Source: Chitinophagaceae bacterium
GTDB lineage: Bacteria > Bacteroidota > Bacteroidia > Chitinophagales > Chitinophagaceae
DNA length: 64,000 nucleotides
Assembly: GCA_947447265.1 (NCBI GenBank)
Contig: CANFKC010000019.1
Span: 1 to 64,000, forward strand
Direction of reading: 5' to 3'
Part shown: piece by piece, positions 9,557-18,330 of the stretch
How positions within the stretch are numbered: position 1 is the stretch's first letter
Layout: the number at the start of each line of letters is the position of its first letter
Program-made: the position numbers and the translations under genes
Notes under the pieces: model-generated
Seen by the model: the letters and a program-made list of their open reading frames with translations, nothing else
The model's database searches: none
What the model was told of the DNA's origin: nothing

Positions 9557-9574
9557 TTACAAATAGGTTTCAGT

Positions 9575-10264
9575 ATGATTTCAGCGAGCATAGTATCATT
9601 AAGGCAAGCCAATATTTACCAGGGTGACAGCATGGTATTGAACAATGTGAACCTTGAAGTAGGGGTGGGCGAATTTATATACATGATCGGACGCACAGGC
9701 AGTGGCAAATCGAGCCTGCTGAAAACTATGTATGGCGATCTTTACCTCCGAGACGGAGAAGGTGTTGTTGCCGGTTTTAATCTTAAAGAACTTACCTGGA
9801 AGAAGATACCATTGTTGCGCCGTAACCTGGGTATTGTGTTTCAGGATTTTAGATTATTGACGGACAGGAATGTGTATGATAATCTGGAGTTCGTTTTAAA
9901 GGCCACAGGATGGAAGGATAAGGCGTTAATGCGCGAGAAGATAGAAAATGTACTCTCTAAGGTCGGGCTTAAAAATAAGGGCATTAAAATGCCTTACGAA
10001 ATGAGCGGCGGCGAGCAGCAGCGTGTTGATATTGCGCGCGCTTTGCTGAACAACCCTAAACTGATACTTGCTGATGAACCTACCGGTAACCTTGACCCGG
10101 ACACCACCGACGAAATAATGCAATTGCTGTTTAATATTTGCCGCGACTACCAGACCGCATTTATTATGGCTACGCACGATTACGGCATCATACAGAAATA
10201 CCCTGCCAGGGTAGTGCGTATTGAAAATAATGAGGTGAGGGAAATAAGTGCAGCGGGGGTTTAA
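9575..10264 (+). CDS. ftsE: FtsE-like cell-division ABC transporter ATPase
   Basis: A 229-residue cytosolic ATPase subunit. Walker A is GRTGSGKS (residues 39-46, Lys45), the signature is SGGEQQ (144-149), and Walker B is LILADEPTG with Asp167-Glu168; a late H-switch His sits in ATHD. SGGEQQR and ADEPTGNLD are typical of the FtsE/LolD/MacB group. The compact size and FQDFRLL at the Q-loop (FtsE proteins carry VFQDFRLL) point to FtsE, which pairs with FtsX to control peptidoglycan hydrolases at division. No ftsX follows; it must be elsewhere, as often in Bacteroidota. LolD is the alternative. The next genes converge from the minus strand with only three bases between. Confidence 0.8.
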   Translation: MISASIVSLRQANIYQGDSMVLNNVNLEVGVGEFIYMIGRTGSGKSSLLKTMYGDLYLRDGEGVVAGFNLKELTWKKIPLLRRNLGIVFQDFRLLTDRNVYDNLEFVLKATGWKDKALMREKIENVLSKVGLKNKGIKMPYEMSGGEQQRVDIARALLNNPKLILADEPTGNLDPDTTDEIMQLLFNICRDYQTAFIMATHDYGIIQKYPARVVRIENNEVREISAAGV

Positions 10265-10267
10265 CTA

Positions 10268-11404
10268 TTATCCGTTCGCCATACCAAAAATAGCTTTCAT
10301 CAATTTACCGGCGTTTACGTCGTTGCCGTAAGTGTGCAGTAGCCGCCTGCGATTTTCTATATCAACCGCTGTGAATGGGGTAGTGCTGGCGGCATTGATC
10401 TGTTCAATAAATTCAGCGTCGCTATCAGCGCGTAAACAAATACCCGAAGGCATTCCGGTTCCGTGGAGCATTGCTTTGTTTACTATTACATGCCTGCCAC
10501 CATACAACGCACTCAGCAATTTCAGCTTCATGCCACTTTGCTGAAAGGTAAGTAGCGCATGGGTTTGCGCATTAGCAATTAAATCGTCCATTTCCGGCCT
10601 GCCAGGATTCGCTACCAATGTGCAATTGGGTAGCGCGCCACATGCTGTTTCAATTGCTTTTACCGGGTTCTTGCCAGCTATAATAACGCGGCTATTCACG
10701 AAGGGGAAAACCTTTGTAAGCAGGTAAAGTGCAGCTTCAATATTTTCCGGGTGGGACAGGTTGCCATGATACAGGCAATAATTACCCGCACCTTCTTGTA
10801 TAGTTACCGCATCGTATTGGTGGAACGGAGGTATAAATTCGTGCTGGGCAGCGGGGTATTGCTTTTTAAAAAACAGGTGGTCTTCGTTTGACAAGGCATA
10901 GAATGCCTGAGCAGCCTTTAGTTGGTGCTCATACTTTTTAAGCAGGCCGGCCTCCAGCCCAAAATATGTTTTCTTTAGAAAGCCAGTTTCCTTCTGCGAA
11001 AGCAGGGCATAATATTCGTGCTCAATATTATGAACACGGATCGCCTTAAACCTGTTTTTTAATGCGCCGTGGTTCAGGAAGAACGTAGTATGCACACCCT
11101 CAAACAAAATGGGTGCATCAATTTCGGTAAGGCGTTTTAATAGAGCTTTATCGCTACGGGAAGAAATGATGTAGGGGAGCGATAGCGACATGCCGCCTAT
11201 GCCTGTATTTCGCTTATAATACCATAACCGGGTGCAATATTTTTCTAATTCGGGTGCCGTGCCGCGGCCATATTCATAGCAGTGCAGGTATATGTTGCAG
11301 CCCTGCTTGTGCAATGCCTTTATCTTGTAAAATACATCGATAGCCCCGCCATAGTCAGCCGGGTAAGGAACATCGAACGATACAATATGTAGATTATGCT
11401 GCAA
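10268..11404 (-). CDS. Glycosyltransferase, GT4-like
   Basis: A 378-residue GT-B type glycosyltransferase. The N-terminal half opens with LHIVSFDVPYPADYGGAID, the acceptor-side loop typical of GT4 enzymes, followed by HNIEHEYY (~residue 125). The C-terminal half carries the donor-binding Rossmann part (FVNSRVIIAGKNP, then a MKLKLLSALYGGRHVIVN helix). It likely adds a sugar to a surface polysaccharide or glycolipid; donor and acceptor cannot be told. Its start overlaps the end of the upstream glycosyltransferase by 11 bases, so the two are translated from one mRNA. Confidence 0.85.
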   Translation of the reverse strand: MQHNLHIVSFDVPYPADYGGAIDVFYKIKALHKQGCNIYLHCYEYGRGTAPELEKYCTRLWYYKRNTGIGGMSLSLPYIISSRSDKALLKRLTEIDAPILFEGVHTTFFLNHGALKNRFKAIRVHNIEHEYYALLSQKETGFLKKTYFGLEAGLLKKYEHQLKAAQAFYALSNEDHLFFKKQYPAAQHEFIPPFHQYDAVTIQEGAGNYCLYHGNLSHPENIEAALYLLTKVFPFVNSRVIIAGKNPVKAIETACGALPNCTLVANPGRPEMDDLIANAQTHALLTFQQSGMKLKLLSALYGGRHVIVNKAMLHGTGMPSGICLRADSDAEFIEQINAASTTPFTAVDIENRRRLLHTYGNDVNAGKLMKAIFGMANG

Positions 11405-12494
11405 AGAGTTTTTTGTAAGTATTCACCAATGTTTTTGTTTCTTCCTGCCAGCAATATTTTTTGCGTGCCAGCAGGCAATTTTGCTGCAAACGTTCGTAGT
11501 ATTCGCGGTCCTGGAGCAATTTATTCAGTGCTGCGGCAATTGTTTCCGGCGTGGGATTTTCAATTAATGAGGCTATTTCAAACTGGGCATTTACCCTTTC
11601 GTATTCGGGGTATTTTATGCAAAGCTGCGGTACGCCATAGTGCATATAATCGAAAAACCGGTTGGCGAGCGAAAGGCGGTTGCTCAGGCTGGTATCTTCA
11701 AACAAGGTGATGCCCACCCATGCCTCAATGGTATAGTTACTGAGTTGCGCAGGCTGTACATAACCCTTGAAGGTTATTTTATTTTCCAGTCCGTGTTTTT
11801 TTGTAAGCGCTATGGCTTCTTCATAAAAATTGCCTGCGCCGCATATTACCAGGGGCGCATCAACCATAGCCATTGCCGGTATTAATTGTTCAAAACAGCG
11901 GCCTACATTTACCGCGCCCTGATAGAGTATGAACCTTTCAGGTTTAGCGGGTATCTGCACTGGTTTTAGTATAGTTGCGTTTCTTACAATGCCATAGTCG
12001 ACCCCATATCTTTTCTTAAAATCTTCTGCATAACATTCCCCGATAGTATAACCCGCATGGAAGTTGGGTACGGTGTGTTTGGCTATCCACAACCACATTT
12101 TATGCACTGCGGGTCTGCTGATCACTTCTTTTAGGTCGGTGAAAATTTCGTGGGCATCATATACCCTTTTCTTGCGACGCAGTAGTGATGCATAGTAAAC
12201 CGGCATGATAGTGTCCAGGTCAATAGCGCAAAAGGCATCAGCTTTCCGGAACATCAGGAAGAAGAACAACTTGAGCCAATATTGCACGTACAGCAATTTA
12301 CCTTCCTGCGGACTAACGGATAACCGAACCTGTTTAAATGTGCGGGGAATAATTGGCTTACTGCTTTTACGTTCCCAGCCGACCAATGTTACATCATACC
12401 CGGCCTCCACCAATGAAGTGCAGATGCGAATCATGCGCTGGTCATAATTGAGGTCGTTGGTAACAGTGCAGACTATTCTTTTCAGTTCGTTCAT
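11394..12494 (-). CDS. Glycosyltransferase, GT4-like
   Basis: A 366-residue glycosyltransferase with two Rossmann halves. The N-terminal half has RIVCTVTNDLNYDQRMIRIC, VTLVGWERK and CAIDLDTIMP..YDAHEIF. The C-terminal half has FILYQGAVNVGRCFEQLI, ITFKGYVQPAQL and a family-typical SLANRFFDYMHYGVPQL acidic loop. This pattern fits GT4 enzymes that build surface glycans or modify lipids. It is the first gene of a two-gene minus-strand unit; its end overlaps the next glycosyltransferase. No sugar-nucleotide synthesis genes lie nearby, so the pathway is unknown. Confidence 0.87.
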   Translation of the reverse strand: MNELKRIVCTVTNDLNYDQRMIRICTSLVEAGYDVTLVGWERKSSKPIIPRTFKQVRLSVSPQEGKLLYVQYWLKLFFFLMFRKADAFCAIDLDTIMPVYYASLLRRKKRVYDAHEIFTDLKEVISRPAVHKMWLWIAKHTVPNFHAGYTIGECYAEDFKKRYGVDYGIVRNATILKPVQIPAKPERFILYQGAVNVGRCFEQLIPAMAMVDAPLVICGAGNFYEEAIALTKKHGLENKITFKGYVQPAQLSNYTIEAWVGITLFEDTSLSNRLSLANRFFDYMHYGVPQLCIKYPEYERVNAQFEIASLIENPTPETIAAALNKLLQDREYYERLQQNCLLARKKYCWQEETKTLVNTYKKLFAA

Positions 12495-12587
12495 TGATCA
12501 GGGCGCAAAATACGGAGATTCAAAAATTAAAAATTAAAAGTAAAAAATTTAAATACTTTTGCGTGCACACATTACTCAATGCTGGCC

Positions 12588-13013
12588 TTATTTTTTCTTC
12601 AGCACAGCTACGGTAAGCCTGCTCACACAGACAAGCCGGTCTTTTGGGTCGGTAATCTTTATATCCCACACATGGGTTGTGGCGCCAATGTGCAGTGGCA
12701 TAACGGTTGCGGTAACAAAACCTTCTTTTACACCTCTTAAATGGTTGCAATTGATCTCTATGCCTACACACATCTGTTTTTCGGGGTCTATTGTAATTGC
12801 TGAAGCCACGCTGCCTATTGTTTCTGCAAGGGCCGCAGAAGCGCCTCCGTGCAATAAACCGTAGGGTTGGTGCGTTCTACTGTCCACCGGCATGGTAGCC
12901 TTCAGGCAGGTGTCCGTAATTTCAGTGAACTGTATACCAATTAGCTCTGCAAGGGTGTTTGGCGAAAGCAGGTTCAATTGATTAATACTGATTGGCCTTT
13001 TATTCCATGTCAT
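12588..13013 (-). CDS. Hotdog-fold thioesterase (PaaI/YdiI-like)
   Basis: A 141-residue cytosolic acyl-CoA thioesterase. The motif HQPYGLLHGGASAALAETIGS (residues ~48-67) carries the Glu in the long helix and the GLLHGG loop that defines the PaaI/EntH/MenI group, followed by beta strands GIEINCNHLRGVKEGFVTATVMPLHIG. These enzymes hydrolyse small aromatic or short acyl-CoAs, including DHNA-CoA in menaquinone synthesis. The neighbours give no pathway clue. It lies between the glycosyltransferase pair and a divergent saccharopine dehydrogenase-family gene. Confidence 0.88.
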   Translation of the reverse strand: MTWNKRPISINQLNLLSPNTLAELIGIQFTEITDTCLKATMPVDSRTHQPYGLLHGGASAALAETIGSVASAITIDPEKQMCVGIEINCNHLRGVKEGFVTATVMPLHIGATTHVWDIKITDPKDRLVCVSRLTVAVLKKK

Positions 13014-13131
13014 AAAAATATTATAAAGTATTTTACTTATGTTTGTAAATTATAGGTTAGGCGTTTGTGCTAAATAACACAGCAATACTATTACTTTTGA
13101 CACACTATTTTATTAATTATCGTTAGATAAT

Positions 13132-14460
13132 ATGAAAACAATTTTAGTTGCCGGAGCAGGAAAATCATCCTACTACCTGATTCAGTACCTCCTGAAAAAT
13201 GCCCCCAAAAATAAGTGGACTGTAATTATTGCCGATGGCGATGCTAATTCAATAGCAGAGAAAATTGGTGATGCCGGTAATGCCGAAATGGCGGTAATCG
13301 ATATTACTAATGCCAAACAAAGGGAACCACTGGTAAAGCGTGCAGATATTGTGCTGTCGCTTATGCCGCCGCATTTGCATATTCACCTGGCTAAAGACTG
13401 CCTGAAACATAAAAAGAACCTGATAACATCTTCTTACGTTTCTGATGAGTTAAAATTGCTGAGCGAAGAGGTTAAAGATGCCGGTTTAATGTTTATGTGC
13501 GAAATGGGCCTTGACCCGGGTATCGACCACATGACTGCCAGTAAAATAATCAACAGCATACACAGGGTTGCCGGTTCTATTTATAGTTTCAAATCGTATT
13601 GCGGTGGACTTGTTGCGCCGGAAAACGATAACAACCCATGGCATTATAAATTCAGCTGGAACCCTCGCAATGTGGTAACAGCGGGTTTCGGTGGCGCTAA
13701 ATTCCTGTCTAATGGCAAGGAAGTTGATGTGCCGTACGAAAAGATATTTGAGCATAACAAGAAGATAAAAGTTGACGGATTGGGTCACCTTTCTTACTAT
13801 CCGAACCGTGATTCCCTGATGTACATGGATGCTTACGATATTCCGGATATCAAGACGTTTGTAAGGGCAACTTTACGATACCCGTCTTTTTGCCTCGGTT
13901 GGGAGGCATTGATAATGCTGGGCCTTACTACGCACGAAGATATGTTTGACAAGAAAGGGCAAACACTCACCAGTTGGTTAATGGCCAAAGCTGGCGCAAC
14001 AGACAAGGCTACGCTCCAGGATTTTATTATTAACAAACTAGGTCTTGAAAAAGATACGAAAGTTATAGGCTTGCTGGGCTGGTTGGGCTTTTTTGATGAG
14101 CTGCCATTGAAACCCGGTATGCAATCATCTGCAGATATATTGCTGGAATTGCTACTCGAAAAATGGAGCATGGCATCAGCTGAAAAAGACATGGTGGTAA
14201 TGCAGCACGAGTTTGAATACCTGCACAAGGGTAATAAAACCAAACTGACCAGTACCATGGTATTAAAGGGCGAAAGCAGGGACCATTCAGCTATGGCCAA
14301 GACCGTTGGTCTGCCGATGGGAATATTGGCGCACATGGTGCTCAATAAGAAGATAGTGCCACCAACAGGAATAGTTATACCTACCATGCCGCAGGTATAC
14401 AAACCTGTGCTTACAGAGCTTGCACATCATGGCATTGAGTTTCATGATGAAGTTTCCTAA
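13132..14460 (+). CDS. Saccharopine dehydrogenase family protein
   Basis: A 442-residue cytosolic enzyme. An N-terminal NAD(P)-binding Rossmann fold (TILVAGAGKSSYYLIQYLL) precedes DADIVLSLMPPHLH-like sequence (RADIVLSLMPPHLH, ~residue 75-90) and MFMCEMGLDPGIDHMTASKII. The saccharopine-dehydrogenase C-terminal domain then follows, with FKSYCGGLVAPENDNNPWHYKFSWNP. This is the arrangement of glutamate-forming saccharopine dehydrogenase (LYS9 type), used in lysine degradation or synthesis; a related carboxynorspermidine-type role is possible. A TACTTTTG -7 element at 13092-13099 lies upstream, and a terminator at 14486 closes the unit. Confidence 0.88.
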   Translation: MKTILVAGAGKSSYYLIQYLLKNAPKNKWTVIIADGDANSIAEKIGDAGNAEMAVIDITNAKQREPLVKRADIVLSLMPPHLHIHLAKDCLKHKKNLITSSYVSDELKLLSEEVKDAGLMFMCEMGLDPGIDHMTASKIINSIHRVAGSIYSFKSYCGGLVAPENDNNPWHYKFSWNPRNVVTAGFGGAKFLSNGKEVDVPYEKIFEHNKKIKVDGLGHLSYYPNRDSLMYMDAYDIPDIKTFVRATLRYPSFCLGWEALIMLGLTTHEDMFDKKGQTLTSWLMAKAGATDKATLQDFIINKLGLEKDTKVIGLLGWLGFFDELPLKPGMQSSADILLELLLEKWSMASAEKDMVVMQHEFEYLHKGNKTKLTSTMVLKGESRDHSAMAKTVGLPMGILAHMVLNKKIVPPTGIVIPTMPQVYKPVLTELAHHGIEFHDEVS

Positions 14461-14485
14461 TGGTCACAAAGAAAAGTATATATTT

Positions 14486-14514
14486 AACCTTCCGCAAAAC
14501 GGAAGGTTTTTTTT
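14486..14514 (+). terminator. Rho-independent terminator
   Basis: Perfect 9-base stem AACCTTCCG/CGGAAGGTT (14486-14494 and 14500-14508) running into eight Ts. Confidence 0.9.
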
Positions 14515-14670
14515 GTATCATAGCCTAGTTTTAGCGACTTGCTTTTCAGTGTACTTAAGTTATAATTCTTGCATAGTTTTGAATTCAGTAATTTAGATTT
14601 ATTGACTTATCGCATCAATTGCGCTGTTGTTAGCAGATTTTTGTTGCCCATATAAAATTGAATGAAATAG

Positions 14671-15456
14671 ATGAAACTACCAATAGCATTAGCAATAGCG
14701 GCCCTGTTGGCCACACTATCGGGTTGTGGACAGAATAAAACCAATGACTCATCCGGAAAGGCAACGCAAGACCATCTGATAACTAAACCTGTCGAGAATA
14801 TAGTTGCAACTCCGGCACAACGCGAACGCAGAAACAGATCAGAAGCATTCTGCCGAGCACGAAATATTCCGGTATACCACAACCCGAATTCCTTGTTTGT
14901 TGAAACGGATGAAAAAACAACTATCAGATCCCAAAATGAAGTTGTAGACAGAGCGTTGGCGCTTTGTTATGTTGCGTTAAAAGGCGAAGGGCTGGAACAA
15001 GATATGTTGGATAAAATGGACAAGGACTACCATATTTCTGCAAAGCTCTCACCAGAGGAAAAATCTTATGCGACTGCCAGTAGCCCGACGGACCAGCAGA
15101 AAACAGATGCAGTCTGGAGATATGAAAGTCTGGACGTTTTACTATGGGCATTGGGTTATACCGATAGCCTAATTTATCCTGACAAATCATGTGACGTTGC
15201 TACAGATGTGGGGATTATTCATGATCTAAATGAAAAAGATTTTCGACAAAAAGCCAGACTCAGAAGCAAAAAGGAAATACTCGACCAGGCGGATTTGATA
15301 TTACGGTTGCATTGGGCTTGCGTAGAAGCAAGACTGAAAAACGCCACTGCGCCTGCAGGGCTGGAAGAAGAACTTGTTTTTGAAAGACATCGTATTTTAA
15401 ACTGGCTCATAAATTACATGAATCAGGATTGGGATGATGTTGTGACTGACACATAG
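14671..15456 (+). CDS. DUF4272 domain lipoprotein
   Basis: A 261-residue protein with a lipoprotein signal (LATLSGC, lipid-modified Cys19), then a DUF4272-type region. That region has RRNRSEAFCRARNIPV, a segment EVVDRALALCYVALKGEG, WRYESLDVLLWALGY (~residue 150-165) and a final helix with LRLHWACVEARL. DUF4272 proteins usually carry the RxxRS..GIP opening and the WRxEALxxLLWALG motif; their function is unknown and most are cytosolic, so the lipoprotein form is unusual. A TAGTTTTG -7 element at 14574-14581 gives an 83-base leader. No partner gene is obvious. Confidence 0.75.
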   Translation: MKLPIALAIAALLATLSGCGQNKTNDSSGKATQDHLITKPVENIVATPAQRERRNRSEAFCRARNIPVYHNPNSLFVETDEKTTIRSQNEVVDRALALCYVALKGEGLEQDMLDKMDKDYHISAKLSPEEKSYATASSPTDQQKTDAVWRYESLDVLLWALGYTDSLIYPDKSCDVATDVGIIHDLNEKDFRQKARLRSKKEILDQADLILRLHWACVEARLKNATAPAGLEEELVFERHRILNWLINYMNQDWDDVVTDT

Positions 15457-15755
15457 CAGTAGGTTATTACCTCAAACTTATTGTTTCGATGCGTGACCCG
15501 TATTCGTGAACCCGGTGGCACAAATATCGGACCAGACAGTAGAAAACGTGAGGCGAATAGTATAACTTACCTATAGTTGTGGGATCTTCGACATTCGTTT
15601 TCCGGTGCAGCAACAAAATCAGAACCCAATAGTATTCAATTTAGAGCATTAAATAAGCGCAAATGCCAAAGGAAACAGATATAGCATTATATAACCATAA
15701 ATTTCAGAGTTCATAAGTCGGTAAATGGACATCGGTAGAAGGGACATTCTTTATA
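15457..15755. other. Intergenic gap, nothing recognised
   Basis: Roughly 300 bases with stops in all frames, no strong hairpin and no recognisable RNA. It may be eroded accessory DNA, since the neighbours are also lineage-specific genes. Confidence 0.5.
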
Positions 15756-16076
15756 ATGTCTGAAACTTTTGAATTTTATTTAAATGGGACAGGAATATGG
15801 ATTCAATCAAGTGGTTCTGGCGACTATAAAACATATTTCGATTGGAAAATTGAACGGCCATTTGTAATAAAAATCCTGGAGACTAAAATAGAAGATAGTT
15901 CAGATCCGGAACCAGAGTTTTGGGACGAAGAAGCTATCTGGAGAGAATTTGAGTACGAGTTTAAGCTAATATCCAATGATTGTGGAAATGAGATTGCTTT
16001 ATGTAATAAAGGTTCCGATTATTTTTACGTTTCCACGCAAAGAATGGGTTACTCTAATAATAGTTCAATAATATAA
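15756..16076 (+). CDS. Small hypothetical protein
   Basis: A 106-residue acidic, aromatic-rich protein without signal peptide or membrane helix. I do not recognise a family. It alternates short beta-like strands (FEFYLNGTGIWIQ, YKTYFDWKI, EYEFKLIS) and ends with an Asn/Ser-rich tail. Composition and isolation resemble small immunity or accessory proteins, but nothing proves that. No promoter motif is evident, and the downstream 200 bases are empty. Base composition is slightly more AT-rich than the housekeeping neighbours. Confidence 0.5.
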   Translation: MSETFEFYLNGTGIWIQSSGSGDYKTYFDWKIERPFVIKILETKIEDSSDPEPEFWDEEAIWREFEYEFKLISNDCGNEIALCNKGSDYFYVSTQRMGYSNNSSII

Positions 16077-16281
16077 TTTTTCCGCTCGGCGGAGACAATC
16101 AATAGGGATAACGTGATTGTATTCGAACGAACTACAGTTGGAAATCAGTTGATTGCAATTCGGTCTAAGATTAGAGAAAAGTAAAACTCACTAGAGGCAT
16201 ATTGCTCAACAATTAGGTCTTAGTTTAAAAATTTAAAGCTATATGATATCCATAGTCGATTTGTGTTGAGTGTATGCCAAA

Positions 16282-16965
16282 CTACTTGCGAACCCTTAAA
16301 TCCCAACCAAGTGCAACCCTATTGCGCAAACACAAATAGTCGTAAGAAATGAACGGTATTATACCATAATAGGAATGCTTTTCATAATGAAGGTATAATA
16401 TGCCATCTCCCCCACCAGGATTAAGATAAACAGAATCAACATAGTCGTTTGCGCCATGTGTATATGAAAGACCCAAACCGGTTTTTATTTTATGTTTCCT
16501 GAATTTATTATATTGATACATCGCAAATACATCTACCATTTTATATGACCATCTCATTCTAATAGAACCTATTTTATCAATAGGCTCATATCCTCCAACG
16601 CCAGCTATTCCGTCATATATGCTCAAAAAGCCTGTTTCATTCCATTCGCTAACACCTGCCGCAATTCTCCAATTATTGTATATTTTTCGTTCATAATAAA
16701 TTCCAAGTTGCCCCATATTCATTACGGTAAAAAAGTCCTTTTTAATTAGTGAAAGTTTATTATGGTCTGGGAAAAACATTTTTGTAGCCGAAAATTGAAC
16801 CGCATTATTATGATCGTTATAATGCTTCTGAGAATCGTGGCATGGAATAAAAATTAGTTTTTTGTTTGTTTTTTCACAGAATATATCTTTTTTGGCGAAA
16901 GCATTATTTACAACCGTGAATAGCAAAGCAAAATGTATAAAATATTTTATTGGTGATTTTTTCAT
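16282..16965 (-). CDS. Hypothetical exported beta-rich protein
   Basis: A 227-residue protein starting MKKSPIKYFIHFALLFTV with cleavage near AFA-KK. The rest alternates short polar-hydrophobic strands (LGIYYERKIYNNWRIAAGVSEW, RMRWSYKMVDVFAMYQYNKF, KIKTGLGLSYTHGAND, GWDLRVRK) typical of a small outer-membrane beta barrel. It ends in charged Arg-Lys rather than the usual aromatic residue. I chose ATG at 16965 because it begins the signal peptide. It lies directly downstream of the NHL-repeat gene, on the same strand and 35 bases away, so both may be co-transcribed. Confidence 0.65.
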   Translation of the reverse strand: MKKSPIKYFIHFALLFTVVNNAFAKKDIFCEKTNKKLIFIPCHDSQKHYNDHNNAVQFSATKMFFPDHNKLSLIKKDFFTVMNMGQLGIYYERKIYNNWRIAAGVSEWNETGFLSIYDGIAGVGGYEPIDKIGSIRMRWSYKMVDVFAMYQYNKFRKHKIKTGLGLSYTHGANDYVDSVYLNPGGGDGILYLHYEKHSYYGIIPFISYDYLCLRNRVALGWDLRVRK

Positions 16966-16999
16966 GAGAGCTTTTGTAAAGTAGATGTGTTTTAGTGTA

Positions 17000-18019
17000 C
17001 TAATACTTCCCAATAATAACCTGTTGCGTTGTTGTGCCTTGCTTTGTTGTTGCGGTAATGACGTACATACCAGCTGGCGCAGTGTTTAGTTGCAGGGTTA
17101 TTTCTTTATTGGTATAGCTGCTTTGTTCGGCTATTTTTGTGCCGGTTATGTTGGTAGCAACTATGTGCACCGCTTCATTATTGTCACTGGTTATTTTTAG
17201 GGTAAATTGCCCGTTGTTGCTTGGGTTGGGGGCAACAACCATTTCTGGTGCTGCTGGTTGCAGGTTTTCGACGCCAGCAGCTGTCCTTACCCTGCGTATG
17301 GTATGGTTGAACTCTTCAGCAAAATATATGTAACCGTATTTATCCGTGGCAATGTTATTCGGGCCATAAATCTGTGCTGCGGTAGCAGGGCCTCCATCAC
17401 CACTGTAGCCACTTGTGCCATTACCTGCAAAAGTGCTAATAATACCTGTCACATGATCTATCTTGCGAATAACAGTGTGTGAGTTGTCACTGATGTAAAT
17501 ATTGCCGACCGCGTCAAGTGCTACGCCAAGGCTATTGCCAAAGCTGGCAGCAGTTGCCTGTCCGCCATCGCCTGCATAAGAATTCGTGCCATTGCCTGCA
17601 ATGGTAGAAATGATGCCCATAGTATTGACTTTACGCACACGGCTGCTATCCCCCTCGGAAAAATATATGTTCCCTTTTTTATCGACGGCAATTCCGCCAA
17701 TGATTTTGAAACTTGCTGCTGTCGCTTGCGCGCCATCAGCGGTGTATCCTGCTGTGCCATTCCCGGCTATAGTAGTAATTATACCTGTTTTGCTTATTTT
17801 ACGGATAACATTATTAAGGCGATCGCTTAGAAAAAGGCTATTAGCGGTATCAAAACATACATTTCGTGGGTATTTAAGTTTCGCGGCTGTAGCCTGTCCT
17901 CCATCACCAGAGTAGCCGCTAGTTCCTGTGCCTGCATAAGTGGTTATAGTTTGTGCGTGTGCAGCAGAGAAAAAGAAAGCAAGTAGAAAAACGGTGATTT
18001 TAGTGTTTAGGTGCTTCAT
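17000..18019 (-). CDS. NHL-repeat protein with T9SS sorting domain
   Basis: A 339-residue exported protein. The signal peptide ends near AHA-Q (residue 22). Four NHL units follow with a strict period of 56-57 residues, each opening with I(I/T)(S/T)T(I/Y/F)AGNGTxGYxGDGGQATAA at residues ~25, 81, 137 and 194 and closing with IYxSDxxNxxIRKI. Four blades are too few for a closed six-bladed propeller, so it may dimerise or be a degraded form. Residues ~258-339 form a T9SS type A sorting domain (VAPNPSNNGQF.. ending QVIIGKY). ATG 18019 starts the signal peptide; an upstream ATG at 18064 would add 15 residues. NHL propellers generally bind proteins or glycans. Confidence 0.85.
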   Translation of the reverse strand: MKHLNTKITVFLLAFFFSAAHAQTITTYAGTGTSGYSGDGGQATAAKLKYPRNVCFDTANSLFLSDRLNNVIRKISKTGIITTIAGNGTAGYTADGAQATAASFKIIGGIAVDKKGNIYFSEGDSSRVRKVNTMGIISTIAGNGTNSYAGDGGQATAASFGNSLGVALDAVGNIYISDNSHTVIRKIDHVTGIISTFAGNGTSGYSGDGGPATAAQIYGPNNIATDKYGYIYFAEEFNHTIRRVRTAAGVENLQPAAPEMVVAPNPSNNGQFTLKITSDNNEAVHIVATNITGTKIAEQSSYTNKEITLQLNTAPAGMYVITATTKQGTTTQQVIIGKY

Positions 18020-18224
18020 GAGTGTGGAGGACGGTAAATTTGCAGTTCGAAATGAGTTTTTCATAAATGAATTTATGAATTAGTGATTTTAAAAACAAAG
18101 ATTTTATTTAGAGACCGATACATAGTTAAGTGCTTTTGGATTCGTTTATGTGAAATTCTGCAAGTGCCAGCATTCATCGTGCGTGATATCGCCCATGAGA
18201 TGCACTCATATCGAACGTTCTACA

Positions 18225-18261
18225 AAACTACAAGGGGCGCATTTTGCGCCCCTTGTAGTTT
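18225..18261 (-). terminator. Strong bidirectional terminator hairpin
   Basis: Perfect 17-base stem with a 3-base loop (18225-18241 and 18245-18261; core ACAAGGGGCGCA). On the minus strand it is followed by TTTTG. It lies downstream of the radical SAM gene and insulates the NHL gene. Confidence 0.8.
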
Positions 18262-18330
18262 AAAATCATAATCAGTTACTATGCAAACCACGATAGTTCA
18301 AATCATCACCTGCCCGCAGGCTCACATAGA

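Noticed and set aside
12554-12561. TACTTTTG -7 motif on the plus strand
   Set aside because: No plus-strand gene follows; the next genes lie on the minus strand, so probably chance in AT-rich DNA.
13833-14402. 189-codon antisense frame in the saccharopine dehydrogenase-family gene
   Set aside because: Entirely opposite a well-supported enzyme; Ser/Leu-rich with no motif.
14574-14581. Promoter element TAGTTTTG for the DUF4272 gene listed as a full promoter
   Set aside because: Matches -7 but gives an 83-base leader and has no -33 TTG; mentioned in the gene entry only.
17400-17960. Spaced repeats that first looked like a CRISPR array
   Set aside because: They are in-frame coding repeats of about 168 bases (NHL blades), too long and too variable for CRISPR.
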